From the NCBI GenBank assembly GCA_017999365.1, contig JAGNLW010000004.1:124001-188000 (forward strand): a stretch of DNA of 64,000 nt, read 5' to 3'. This document shows, in pieces, positions 17,657 to 25,101 of this stretch. The notes beneath the pieces were generated by a model. The model was not told where the DNA came from and searched no databases. It worked only from the letters and a program-made list of their open reading frames with translations. A program made the position numbers and the translations under genes. Numbering within the stretch: position 1 is the first letter of the stretch; each line of letters starts with the position of its first letter. Source of the DNA: Candidatus Aminicenantota bacterium. GTDB taxonomy: Bacteria > Acidobacteriota > Aminicenantia > Aminicenantales > Saccharicenantaceae.

Positions 17657-17743
17657 ATGGACGTCCGAGCCGCATTTCCCGTCGCCCTCGCGGTGACGTG
17701 CGTCCGGCTCTGGAACTGGTGGGCGGTCCCAACCGCCCGATAA
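17657..17743 (+). CDS. trpL: Tryptophan leader peptide (28 aa)
   Basis: A 28-codon frame from ATG to TAA starting 9 nt after a consensus TATAAT, with no Shine-Dalgarno. It has three tryptophans in four codons, W19-N20-W21-W22 (17711-17722), very unlikely by chance in so short a frame, and sits upstream of a tryptophan synthase gene. The arrangement matches ribosome-mediated trp attenuators: ribosomes would stall at these codons when charged tRNA-Trp is scarce. The stretch from the last Trp codons onward overlaps the 5' arm of a terminator-like hairpin. The peptide itself probably has no function. Confidence 0.8.
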   Translation: MDVRAAFPVALAVTCVRLWNWWAVPTAR

Positions 17744-17771
17744 ATCCGTTCCCCCCGCCCATCCCTTTTTT
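17718..17771 (+). terminator. Putative trp attenuator (terminator with competing hairpin)
   Basis: The 5' arm GGTGGGCGG (17718-17726) can pair with CCGCCCATCC (17755-17764, one bulged T), followed after one C by six T (17766-17771). A competing 7-bp hairpin, GGGCGGT (17721-17727) with ACCGCCC (17732-17738), uses the same 5' arm. A ribosome stalled at the Trp codons would cover that arm and prevent termination. The folding was done by eye. Confidence 0.6.
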
Positions 17772-17810
17772 AGGGACGAGTGCGCCCGCGCCTCCCCCCT
17801 CCCCTTGGGC

Positions 17811-17830
17811 GCCCGCCGGCGACGGCGGGC
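17811..17830 (+). other. GNRA-capped hairpin just upstream of the trpB2 ribosome site
   Basis: Perfect 8-bp stem GCCCGCCG/CGGCGGGC closed by a GCGA tetraloop, ending about 10 nt before the AAAGGA site of trpB2. No T-run follows, so it is not a simple terminator. It may stabilise the RNA or insulate the ribosome site. Confidence 0.45.
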
Positions 17831-17856
17831 AGGACAACGAAAGGAACGTGACCGCC

Positions 17857-19149
17857 ATGCGCTTCGCATCCCGAAAGGACGCCGATCTCCCCCTGGCCTT
17901 CTACAACATCAAGGCCGACCTCCCCGAACTCCCCAAGCCGCCTCTCCATCCGGCGACGAGGGAGCCCCTCCGGCCGGAAGACCTCGAAGGCCTCTTCCCC
18001 AAAGGCTTCGTAGCCCAGGAGGCCGAGACCGCGCGCGCCGTGCCCATCCCCGACGCCGTCCTCGAGGCCTACGCCGTCTTCCGGCCGACGCCGCTCGTCG
18101 AGGCGACGGCCCTGAAGAAAGCCCTAGACACTCCAGCCCGCATCTACTACAAGTACGAAGGCGCCGGCCCGGTCGGCAGCCACAAGACGAACACGGCCCT
18201 GATGCAGGCCTATCTGGCCTCCCGGGAGGGCGTCGAAACCCTGGCCACGGAGACCGGGGCCGGCCAGTGGGGCTCGGCCCTGGCCTACGCCGGCTCGCGC
18301 TTCGGGGTCGCCACCCGCATCTTCATGGTCCGCTCGAGCTACCGGCAGAAGCCGGGCCGCCGGACGCTCATGGAGATGTTCGGGGGCCGGGTCCTGGAGA
18401 GCCCCGGGCCGACGACCGCGGCCGGGAAGTCCTTCTACGACCGGGATCCCGACCATCCGGGCAGCCTCGGCATCGCCATCTCCGAGGCCGTCGAGGTCGC
18501 CGCCAAGACCCCCGGCGTCAAGTACGCCCTGGGCTCCGTCCTCGACGCCGTGCTCCTCCACCAGACGGTCATCGGCCTCGAAGCCGAGAAACAGATGGCC
18601 GAGCTCGGGGCCGTGCCCGACACGATCGTCGGCTGCGTCGGCGGCGGCTCGAACTTCGCCGGCCTGGCCTTCCCCTTCGTCCGCCACCGGCTTCGCCGCG
18701 ACCGGGCGACGCGCTTCTTGGCCGTCGAGCCCGAGGCCTGCCCGACCCTGACGCGCGGCGGCCTCCGGTACGATTTCGGCGACAGCGCCGGGCTGACGCC
18801 CCTGCTCCACATGCACACGCTGGGCGCGGAGTTCGTGCCGCCTCCCCTGCACGCCGGCGGCCTGCGCTATCACGGCATGGCCCCCCTCGTCAGCCACCTG
18901 GCCGCCCTCGGCCTGGTCGAGGCCAAGGCCGTGTCCGAGAAGGCCGTCTTCGACGCCGGCGTCCTGTTCATGCGCACGGAGGGCGTCCTGCCGGCCCCGG
19001 AATCGGCCCACGCCATCGCCGCGGTCGTCGACGAGGCCCTGGCGGCCAAGCGGGCCGGGCGGCCGGAGTCGATCCTCTTCAACCTCAGCGGCCACGGTTT
19101 CCTCGATCTCGCGGCCTACGCCAAGAACGGCAACGGCCGGACGCCGTGA
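17857..19149 (+). CDS. trpB: Tryptophan synthase beta chain-like protein, TrpB2 type
   Basis: 430 residues. This is the TrpB2 branch (COG1350), longer at the N-terminus than TrpB1, with the family opening LPLAFYNIKADLPELP. The PLP lysine is K110 in GAGPVGSHKTNTA; the catalytic context ETGAGQWGSALA and the phosphate-binding GGGSN are present. It condenses indole with L-serine to make tryptophan. No trpA or other trp gene is in the window, so it may salvage free indole. The ATG was chosen for its AAAGGA site; an in-frame GTG at 17848 is possible. Expression is probably controlled by the Trp leader upstream. Confidence 0.92.
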   Translation: MRFASRKDADLPLAFYNIKADLPELPKPPLHPATREPLRPEDLEGLFPKGFVAQEAETARAVPIPDAVLEAYAVFRPTPLVEATALKKALDTPARIYYKYEGAGPVGSHKTNTALMQAYLASREGVETLATETGAGQWGSALAYAGSRFGVATRIFMVRSSYRQKPGRRTLMEMFGGRVLESPGPTTAAGKSFYDRDPDHPGSLGIAISEAVEVAAKTPGVKYALGSVLDAVLLHQTVIGLEAEKQMAELGAVPDTIVGCVGGGSNFAGLAFPFVRHRLRRDRATRFLAVEPEACPTLTRGGLRYDFGDSAGLTPLLHMHTLGAEFVPPPLHAGGLRYHGMAPLVSHLAALGLVEAKAVSEKAVFDAGVLFMRTEGVLPAPESAHAIAAVVDEALAAKRAGRPESILFNLSGHGFLDLAAYAKNGNGRTP

Positions 19150-19192
19150 GGACGCCGGGTACGGGCTGCGATATAAATGGTCCCGACGGGGG

Positions 19193-19221
19193 GAACTCAG
19201 GGAGGGCGGCGTCCGTATACT
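19193..19221 (+). promoter_or_regulatory. Possible promoter of the lipoprotein gene
   Basis: A TATACT -10 (19216-19221) lies 37 nt before the ATG; the -35 region (GAACTC) is poor. Assignment is tentative. Confidence 0.3.
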
Positions 19222-19258
19222 CTTTTGAACCGTCCAATTCCTCTCCGGAGGCCGAACC

Positions 19259-19996
19259 ATGTCGTTGAAAAGAATGAGCTTGGGAATAGCCGTCCTGGCC
19301 CTGGGGGCCCTCTTCACCGCCTGTGACGAGCCCCGCGGGGGCGATTACCGGACCGAGACGAAGTCGGTCGCCCTCGAGGGGGCCACGCGGGCCGAGGTCG
19401 GCCTGCACATGGGCGCCGGACGCCTGTACGTCCGCGGCGCCGACCAGGCCAACCTCATGAAAGGCTCCTTCGAGTTCAACCGCGAGCGCCTGCGGCCCGA
19501 GGTCGACTACCGCAGCTTCGACGGCAAGGGCATCCTCCACGTCCGCCACGCCCGCCGCAACACCATCCCCTTCGGGCGCATCCGCAACCGCTGGGACCTC
19601 GATCTCAGCACGGCCGTGCCCCTCGACCTGACCATCGACCTCGGCGCCGGCGAGAGCGACCTCGACCTGCGCGGCCTGAAGCTCGAGCGGTTGGAGATCG
19701 ACATGGGCGTCGGCGAGACCCGGCTCGACCTGCGCGGCCCGCGGGCCGAGAGCTTCCGGGTCAAGATCGACGGCGGGGTCGGCAGCGGGCGGCTCGTCTT
19801 CCCGACCGAGGTCGGCGTCCGGGTCAAGGTCGACGGCGGCCTGGGCTCGGTCGACGCCCACGGCCTGACCAAGGAGAACGGGGCCTGGGTCAACGCCGCC
19901 TACGGCCAGAGCGGCGTGACCATCGAGGTCGACATCGACGCCGGCATCGGCAGCCTCGACCTCCGCTGCGAGCCCTCGGACGAGATCAAGATCTGA
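19259..19996 (+). CDS. Putative lipoprotein with toastrack/LiaF-like beta-helix domain
   Basis: 245 residues. The signal peptide ends at Cys22 (LFTAC). The mature part is a regular series of beta repeats rich in Gly-Asp (LDLTIDLGAGESDLDLRGL, LEIDMGVGETRLDLRG, VKVDGGLGSVDAHG), as in DUF2154/LiaF C-terminal or toastrack adhesin-like domains. Such proteins sit on the membrane and often accompany envelope-stress systems; no sensor kinase or PspC partner is present here. The start follows a GGAGG site. It converges with tnaA, with 3 nt between the stop codons. Confidence 0.7.
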   Translation: MSLKRMSLGIAVLALGALFTACDEPRGGDYRTETKSVALEGATRAEVGLHMGAGRLYVRGADQANLMKGSFEFNRERLRPEVDYRSFDGKGILHVRHARRNTIPFGRIRNRWDLDLSTAVPLDLTIDLGAGESDLDLRGLKLERLEIDMGVGETRLDLRGPRAESFRVKIDGGVGSGRLVFPTEVGVRVKVDGGLGSVDAHGLTKENGAWVNAAYGQSGVTIEVDIDAGIGSLDLRCEPSDEIKI

Positions 19997-19999
19997 CCG

Positions 20000-21382
20000 T
20001 CAGACCTCTTCGAGGCGGGCCGTGAAGTGCCGCAGGAACGGCGACTCGCGGACGATCCTCAGTCCCCGGACCTTGTCCCGGTCCTCGTAGAGCTCGATGA
20101 GGGCGTCCGCGACGTAGCGCAGGTGCGAGGCCGTGTAGACGCGGCGCGGCACGGCCAGCCGGACGAGCTCGAGCTCGGGATAGGTCTCCGTCTTCCCCTT
20201 GCCCGTCTTCTGCCCGAACATGACCCCGCCGATCTCGACGGCCCGGATGCCGTACTCGCGGTAGAGGGCCACGGTCAGCGCCCAGCCCGGGTACTGGGCC
20301 CGGCGGATGTGGGGCAGGAAGCGGTCGGCCAGGAGATAGACGGCGTGGCCCCCGAACGGCTTGAGCACGGGGACGCCCGCCTCGGCCAGGAGCCCGCCGA
20401 GATAGGCCACCTGGGCCGTGCGGTGCTCGAGGTAGTCCTCGTCGAGCGCCTCCTTGAGCCCGCGGGCCATGGCCTCGAGGTCGCGGCCGGCCAGGCCGCC
20501 GTAGGTCGGGAAGCCCTCGCCGATGATGAGGTCGTTCTTGATCTTCTCGGCCAGGGCGTCGTCGTCGAGAGTGACGAAGCCGCCGATGTTGACCAGGGCG
20601 TCCTTCTTGCCGCTCATGGTCGCGCCGTCCGCATAGGAGAACATCTCCTGGGCGATCTCCAGGACGCTCTTGCGGTCGTAGCCCTTCTCCCGCTTCTTGA
20701 TGAACCAGGCGTTCTCGGCGAAGCGGCAGGCGTCGAGGAAGAACGGGACGCCGAAGTGGGCGCAGACCTCGCTCGTCTCCTTGATGTTCCGGAGCGAGAC
20801 GGGCTGGCCGCCGCCGCTGTTGTTGGTCACGGTCATCATGACCAGGGGGACCCGCCCCTTGCCCTTGCGCTCGAGGAACTTCCGGAGCTTGGCCGTGTCC
20901 ATGTCGCCCTTGAAGGGGGCCTCCGTGTCGGGGTCGTAGGCCGGGGCGGCGGCCAGGTCCACGGCCTTGGCCTCGAGGACCTCGATGTTGGCCCGAGTCG
21001 TGTCGAAGTGGATGTTGCTCGGGACGCTGTCGCCCTTGCCGAGGAGCGCGCCGAACAGGACCCGCTCGGCCGCCCGGCCCTGGTGGGTGGGGATGACGTG
21101 GCGGAAGCCGAAGACGGAACGCACGGCCTCCTCGAGACGGAAGAAGCTGCGGGCCCCGGCGTAGGACTCGTCGCCGGTCATGAGACCGGCCCACTGGTCG
21201 TCGCTCATGGCCGAGGTGCCGGAGTCGGTCAGGAGATCGATGGTGACCTTCTCGGCCGGGATGCCGAAGGGGTTGAATCCGGCCTGTTTGAGGAGGGTTT
21301 CGCGCTCGCGGCGCGTCGTCGAGCGCAGGGGCTCGACCATCTTGATGCGGAAGGGTTCCATCGGGGGTTTGAGCTCTGACAT
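20000..21382 (-). CDS. tnaA: Tryptophanase (PLP-dependent beta-eliminating lyase)
   Basis: 460 residues, full length. It cleaves L-tryptophan to indole, pyruvate and ammonia. The PLP lysine is K260 in MSGKKDALV, and the cofactor-binding DACRFAENA and substrate-binding LVRLAVPRRVYT are present. D127 in the FDTT motif matches Asp137 of E. coli TnaA, where tyrosine phenol-lyase has Thr, and H452 (LRHFTARL) matches His463, so tryptophanase is favoured over tyrosine phenol-lyase. It is the last gene of an mtnP-pfkB-tnaA operon (13-nt gaps), behind a GAGGA site. Its product indole is the substrate of TrpB2 encoded just downstream on the other strand. Confidence 0.88.
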   Translation of the reverse strand: MSELKPPMEPFRIKMVEPLRSTTRRERETLLKQAGFNPFGIPAEKVTIDLLTDSGTSAMSDDQWAGLMTGDESYAGARSFFRLEEAVRSVFGFRHVIPTHQGRAAERVLFGALLGKGDSVPSNIHFDTTRANIEVLEAKAVDLAAAPAYDPDTEAPFKGDMDTAKLRKFLERKGKGRVPLVMMTVTNNSGGGQPVSLRNIKETSEVCAHFGVPFFLDACRFAENAWFIKKREKGYDRKSVLEIAQEMFSYADGATMSGKKDALVNIGGFVTLDDDALAEKIKNDLIIGEGFPTYGGLAGRDLEAMARGLKEALDEDYLEHRTAQVAYLGGLLAEAGVPVLKPFGGHAVYLLADRFLPHIRRAQYPGWALTVALYREYGIRAVEIGGVMFGQKTGKGKTETYPELELVRLAVPRRVYTASHLRYVADALIELYEDRDKVRGLRIVRESPFLRHFTARLEEV

Positions 21383-21394
21383 GGCTATCCTCTT

Positions 21395-22297
21395 TCAGAA
21401 GGCGGTCAATTTGCGGAACTGGCGGAAACGGGCCTCGACCAGGCCGGCGTCGAGCGTCTCGAGGCGGCCCACGCCGAAGTCCTCGATGGCGAACGAGGCC
21501 AGGACGCTGCCGTAGACGGCCGCACGGCGGACGTCGCGGGGCGCGAGCCCATCGCCGCAGCGGTCGAGGTAGCCGAGGAAGCCGCCGGCGAAGCTGTCCC
21601 CCGCCCCCGTCGGGTCGATGACGTGCTCGCAGGGGTGGGCCAGGACGCCGAAGACGCCGTCGGGGCCGAAGACGAGGGCCCCGTGCTCGCCCTTCTTGAG
21701 CAGGACCAGGGACGGGCCGAGCCGGACCAGGGCCCGCCCGGCGGCCACGAGGTTGGACTCGCCGGTGATGAGACGGGCCTCCTCGTCGTTGGCGAACATG
21801 ATGTCGACCCGGCCGAGCTCCTTGAGCAGGACCTCGCGCCGGGAGTCGATCCACAGGCGGATGGTGTCCATGGCCACCAGGGCCGGCTTGCGGAACTGGC
21901 GCAGGACGAACTCGTGGTGCTCCGGATCGAGGTTGGCCAGGTAGACGATGCGCGAGCCCCGGTAGGCCGGGGGGACCGCGGGCCGGAAATCGGCGAAGAC
22001 GTTGAGCTCGGTCCGCAGGGTCGTCCGCTTGTTGGGGTCGTCCTCGTACTTCCCTTCCCAGTGGAAGGTCTTGCCGGCCTTGACCTGGAGCCCGCGGAGG
22101 TCGACGCCGCGGGACTTGAGCAGGGCCAGGGTCTTGCGCGGGAAATCGCGCCCCACGACGCCGACGATGCGGGGCTTGGTGAAGAAGCTGGCCGCGAGCG
22201 AGCAATAGGTGCCCGAGCCGCCGACGATCCTCTCCCGGTCGCCCCAGGGCGTCCGGATGGTGTCGAAGGCGACGGAACCGACGATGACCAGGCTCAT
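21395..22297 (-). CDS. PfkB-family carbohydrate/nucleoside kinase
   Basis: 300 residues of the ribokinase/PfkB fold. The N-terminal GSVAFDTI and glycine-rich GGSGTYCSLAASFF blocks bind sugar; the C-terminal signature DPTGAGDSFAGGFLGYL holds the anion hole and catalytic Asp. It transfers phosphate from ATP to a sugar or nucleoside. The position directly after mtnP (13 nt) suggests adenosine, or a product of methylthioadenosine turnover, as substrate, but that is inference. The upstream continuation of the frame lacks coding character; ATG 22297 gives the standard family N-terminus. Confidence 0.85.
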   Translation of the reverse strand: MSLVIVGSVAFDTIRTPWGDRERIVGGSGTYCSLAASFFTKPRIVGVVGRDFPRKTLALLKSRGVDLRGLQVKAGKTFHWEGKYEDDPNKRTTLRTELNVFADFRPAVPPAYRGSRIVYLANLDPEHHEFVLRQFRKPALVAMDTIRLWIDSRREVLLKELGRVDIMFANDEEARLITGESNLVAAGRALVRLGPSLVLLKKGEHGALVFGPDGVFGVLAHPCEHVIDPTGAGDSFAGGFLGYLDRCGDGLAPRDVRRAAVYGSVLASFAIEDFGVGRLETLDAGLVEARFRQFRKLTAF

Positions 22298-22310
22298 GGG
22301 GACTCCGGTT

Positions 22311-23201
22311 TCAGCGCAGATATCTGTCGACGAGAAGGGCCAGCTTCTTTCTCGTCGAGGCCGGGACGGCGGCCGGAGCGGTGACGACGGCGTTCCGGAG
22401 GGCCGAGCCGCAATCGCAGGCCCGCTCGGCGTCACCATCGAGCGCGGCCAGGGCCTTCTTGAGGACGGCCTTGGCGTTGGCGATATTGGCCGAGAGGTTC
22501 TGCAGGACGAGCTCCACCGTGACCGGTTCCTCGGTCTCGTGCCAGACGTCGTAATCCGTGACCAGGCTCAACGTGGCGTAGCAGATCTCGGCTTCGCGGC
22601 AGAGCCGGGCCTCGGTCGCGGCGGTCATGCCGATGATGTCGGCGCCCCAGGACCGGTAGGCCAGCGATTCGGCCTTGGTCGAGAAGGCCGGGCCCTCGAT
22701 GCAGAGGTAGACGCCGCCCTTGTGGACCCGCAGGCCCAGGCCCCGCGCGGCGTCGTAGAGGGCCGCGTTGAGCCCCGGACAGACGGGCTGGCCCAGGCTG
22801 ACATGGGCCACAATCCCCTCGCCGAAGAAGGTGTTCGGCCGCCGCGTCCGGTCGAAGAACTGGTCCGGCAGGACGAGGTCGCGCGGCGGGATGTGCTCGC
22901 GCAGGGATCCGACGGAATTGACCGAGACGATGCGCCCGACGCCGAGCTTCTTGAAGCCGTAGATGTTGGCCCGGTACGGGACCTCGGCCGGCAGGAGCCG
23001 GTGGCCCCTGCCGTGGCGCGCCAGGAAGGCCACCCGGCGGCCCTCGAGCGTCCCGACGACGTAGGGACCGGACGGGGCCCCGAACGGCGTCCGCAGCCGG
23101 ACCTCCGTCTTGTCCTTGAAGCCCTCGATCTCGTAGAGCCCGGTCCCGCCCAGGATGCCGATCGAGGCCGATGGGGCGGCCTTGGTCTTTGTCCTCGCCA
23201 T
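22311..23201 (-). CDS. mtnP: S-methyl-5'-thioadenosine phosphorylase
   Basis: 296 residues. It splits methylthioadenosine with phosphate into adenine and 5-methylthioribose-1-phosphate. Family blocks are IGILGGTGLYEIEGF (phosphate loop), FLARHGRGHRLLPAEVPYRANIYGFK, the nucleoside-binding CIEGPAFSTKAES and IGMTAATEARLCREAEICYA, then VTDYDVWH. MTAP and purine nucleoside phosphorylase share this fold; the ARHGRGH and MTAATE blocks favour MTAP. The C-terminus is slightly longer than usual. ATG 23201 sits behind AGGAGA and heads the operon with pfkB and tnaA. Confidence 0.88.
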   Translation of the reverse strand: MARTKTKAAPSASIGILGGTGLYEIEGFKDKTEVRLRTPFGAPSGPYVVGTLEGRRVAFLARHGRGHRLLPAEVPYRANIYGFKKLGVGRIVSVNSVGSLREHIPPRDLVLPDQFFDRTRRPNTFFGEGIVAHVSLGQPVCPGLNAALYDAARGLGLRVHKGGVYLCIEGPAFSTKAESLAYRSWGADIIGMTAATEARLCREAEICYATLSLVTDYDVWHETEEPVTVELVLQNLSANIANAKAVLKKALAALDGDAERACDCGSALRNAVVTAPAAVPASTRKKLALLVDRYLR

Positions 23202-23217
23202 GCGTTCTCCTGGCCCT

Positions 23218-23246
23218 GATATACCTTTTCGGCGCCTCCGCGTCAA
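23218..23246 (-). promoter_or_regulatory. Promoter of the mtnP-pfkB-tnaA operon
   Basis: Minus strand: TTGACG (23246-23241), 17-bp spacer, TATATC (23223-23218). The mtnP ATG lies 17 nt downstream behind AGGAGA. Confidence 0.7.
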
Positions 23247-23268
23247 CCCCCGCCCGGGCCGCCGGGCT

Positions 23269-23297
23269 TTGCTTTTTTCAGGGGAAATGGATATCCT
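23269..23297 (+). promoter_or_regulatory. Promoter of the larC-folE-metG operon
   Basis: TTGCTT (23269-23274), 17-bp spacer, TATCCT (23292-23297). The -10 box abuts the first ATG at 23298, so if this promoter is used, transcripts would start near the later in-frame ATG at 23307. Confidence 0.5.
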
Positions 23298-24488
23298 ATG
23301 ATGACCATGAAGTACGTCTATCTCGATGCCTCCTCGGGGGTTAGCGGGGACATGTGCCTCGGCGCCCTGCTCGACCTCGGGGTCGACCCGGCCCTGTTCA
23401 CGGAGCGGATGGCCGGGCTCCGCCTGCCCGTGGCGGTCTCCGTCCGGCGCGTCCGCCGGGGGGGCTTCGCCGCGCTCAAGGTCGACGTCGACGTCCGGCG
23501 GCACGATCACGTCGAACGCGATTTCGGCGACATCGAGCGGATCGTCCTCAAGAGCCGCTTCAAACCGGCCGTCAGGGACCGGGCCCTGGCCATCTTCCGG
23601 CGGCTGTTCGAAGCCGAGGCCAAGGTCCACGGCCGCAGGTTCCGCGAAGCCCACCTCCACGAGGCCGGGGCCGACGACGCCCTGGTCGATATCGTCGGGA
23701 CGTCGTTCCTGCTCGACGAGCTGGGCGTCTCGGAGGTCTACTGCTCCCCGCTCAACGTCGGCTCGGGCTGGGTCGAGACCTCTCACGGCCGCCTGGCCGT
23801 CCCGCCGCCGGCCGTGGCCGAGCTGCTGAAGAAAGCGCCGGTCTATGCCGCCTTCGTCGAGTCGGAGCTCGTCACCCCGACCGGGGCGGCCATCGTGGCC
23901 ACCCTGGCCGAGGATTTCCTCAAGCTCCCCGAGCTCGTCTACGAGCGCATCGGCCGCGGCGCCGGGACCAAGGAGTCCTCCGGCATCCCGAACATCCTGC
24001 GTGTCTATTACGGCGAGGCCACCTCCTTCGACGCGGAGAAGAGCGTCTTCGTCGTCGAGGCCACGATCGACGACGCCACGTCCCAGCTCCTGGCCCACTT
24101 CATCGAGCGGGCCTTCGAGGAGGGCGCCCTCGACGCCGCCCTCTCCCCCGTGGTCATGAAGAAGAACCGCCTGGGCACGAAGCTCGAGCTGCTCGTCACG
24201 GCGGACAAGCTGGATGCGCTCGTCGAGGCCGTCTTCCGCGAGACGACCTCCATCGGCGTCCGCTATTTCCCGGTCGGCCGGCGGGTCCTCGACCGGCGCT
24301 TCGAGTCGGTCCGCGTCGACGGCGCCAAGGTCGGCCTCAAGGTGGCCACGCTCGGCGGCCGGACGGTCAACGTCCAGCCCGAGTACGACGACCTCGTCGC
24401 GGCGGCCCGCAAGACGCGCCGCCCGCTCAAGGAGCTCTCCCACCGGGCCGTCGGCGCCTACGCGGCCGGCCGGCGAGGGAAGCCCTAG
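23298..24488 (+). CDS. larC: LarC-type nickel-pincer cofactor biosynthesis protein
   Basis: 396 residues. LarC is the CTP-dependent cyclometallase that inserts nickel into the pincer cofactor of lactate racemase-like enzymes. Family marks are the N-terminal [32 protein letters not shown], the mid block [16 protein letters not shown] and the C-terminal [16 protein letters not shown] with [15 protein letters not shown]. Many genomes with LarC lack lactate racemase, and no larA, larB or larE is in the window. Two starts are possible: ATG 23298, used here, and ATG 23307, which aligns best with the family N-terminus and with the promoter position. It is followed by folE after 31 nt. Confidence 0.88.
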   Translation: MMTMKYVYLDASSGVSGDMCLGALLDLGVDPALFTERMAGLRLPVAVSVRRVRRGGFAALKVDVDVRRHDHVERDFGDIERIVLKSRFKPAVRDRALAIFRRLFEAEAKVHGRRFREAHLHEAGADDALVDIVGTSFLLDELGVSEVYCSPLNVGSGWVETSHGRLAVPPPAVAELLKKAPVYAAFVESELVTPTGAAIVATLAEDFLKLPELVYERIGRGAGTKESSGIPNILRVYYGEATSFDAEKSVFVVEATIDDATSQLLAHFIERAFEEGALDAALSPVVMKKNRLGTKLELLVTADKLDALVEAVFRETTSIGVRYFPVGRRVLDRRFESVRVDGAKVGLKVATLGGRTVNVQPEYDDLVAAARKTRRPLKELSHRAVGAYAAGRRGKP

Positions 24489-24519
24489 GCGCGGGCGGCC
24501 GGGGCGACAAGGACATCCC

Positions 24520-25101
24520 ATGAACACCAAGAAGATCGAACAGGGCGTCACCCTCATCCTCGAGGGCGTCGGCGAGGACCCCCGCCGGCCCGGCATCCGG
24601 GCCACTCCCCGCCGCGTGGCCCGGATGCTCGCGGAGGTCCTCGGCGGCACGGAGCGCGAGGCGACCCGCAACCTCCGGACGATCGAGGACGAGAAGCACG
24701 ACGAGATGGTCCTCATCAAGAACATCCCTCTCTACTCCATGTGCGAGCACCACCTTCTGCCTTTCGCGGGCGTGGCCCATGTGGCCTACATCCCCAAAGC
24801 CGGGCGCATCGTCGGGCTGAGCAAGATCGCCCGGGTCGTGGAGGTTCTGTCCAGGCGGCTCCAGGTCCAGGAGCGGTTGACGAAACAGATCGCCGACCTG
24901 CTCGACAAGCACCTCGAGCCCCTGGGCGTCATGGTTGTCATCGAGGCCGAGCACATGTGCATGTCGATGCGGGGGGCCAAAAAGCCCAAATCGATCACGG
25001 TGACCTCGGCCGTCCGCGGCTCGTTCCGCAAGAACGCGGCCACGCGGGCCGAAGCCATGATGCTCATCCGAGGAGGACCCCGAAGTGTCAACGAGCTCTA
25101 A
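24520..25101 (+). CDS. folE: GTP cyclohydrolase I
   Basis: 193 residues. It converts GTP to dihydroneopterin triphosphate, the first step of folate and pterin synthesis. The family is shown by [15 protein letters not shown], the zinc site C75 and H78 (MCEHHLLPF), [16 protein letters not shown], the second zinc Cys in [14 protein letters not shown] and [10 protein letters not shown]. The enzyme works as a decamer in the cytosol. Its 3' end overlaps metG by 17 nt. Confidence 0.96.
   Translation: MNTKKIEQGVTLILEGVGEDPRRPGIRATPRRVARMLAEVLGGTEREATRNLRTIEDEKHDEMVLIKNIPLYSMCEHHLLPFAGVAHVAYIPKAGRIVGLSKIARVVEVLSRRLQVQERLTKQIADLLDKHLEPLGVMVVIEAEHMCMSMRGAKKPKSITVTSAVRGSFRKNAATRAEAMMLIRGGPRSVNEL

Noticed and set aside
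23202..24725. Upstream continuation of the mtnP frame on the minus strand
   Set aside because: It is antisense to larC; the MTAP domain starts only after the ATG at 23201, behind its own promoter.
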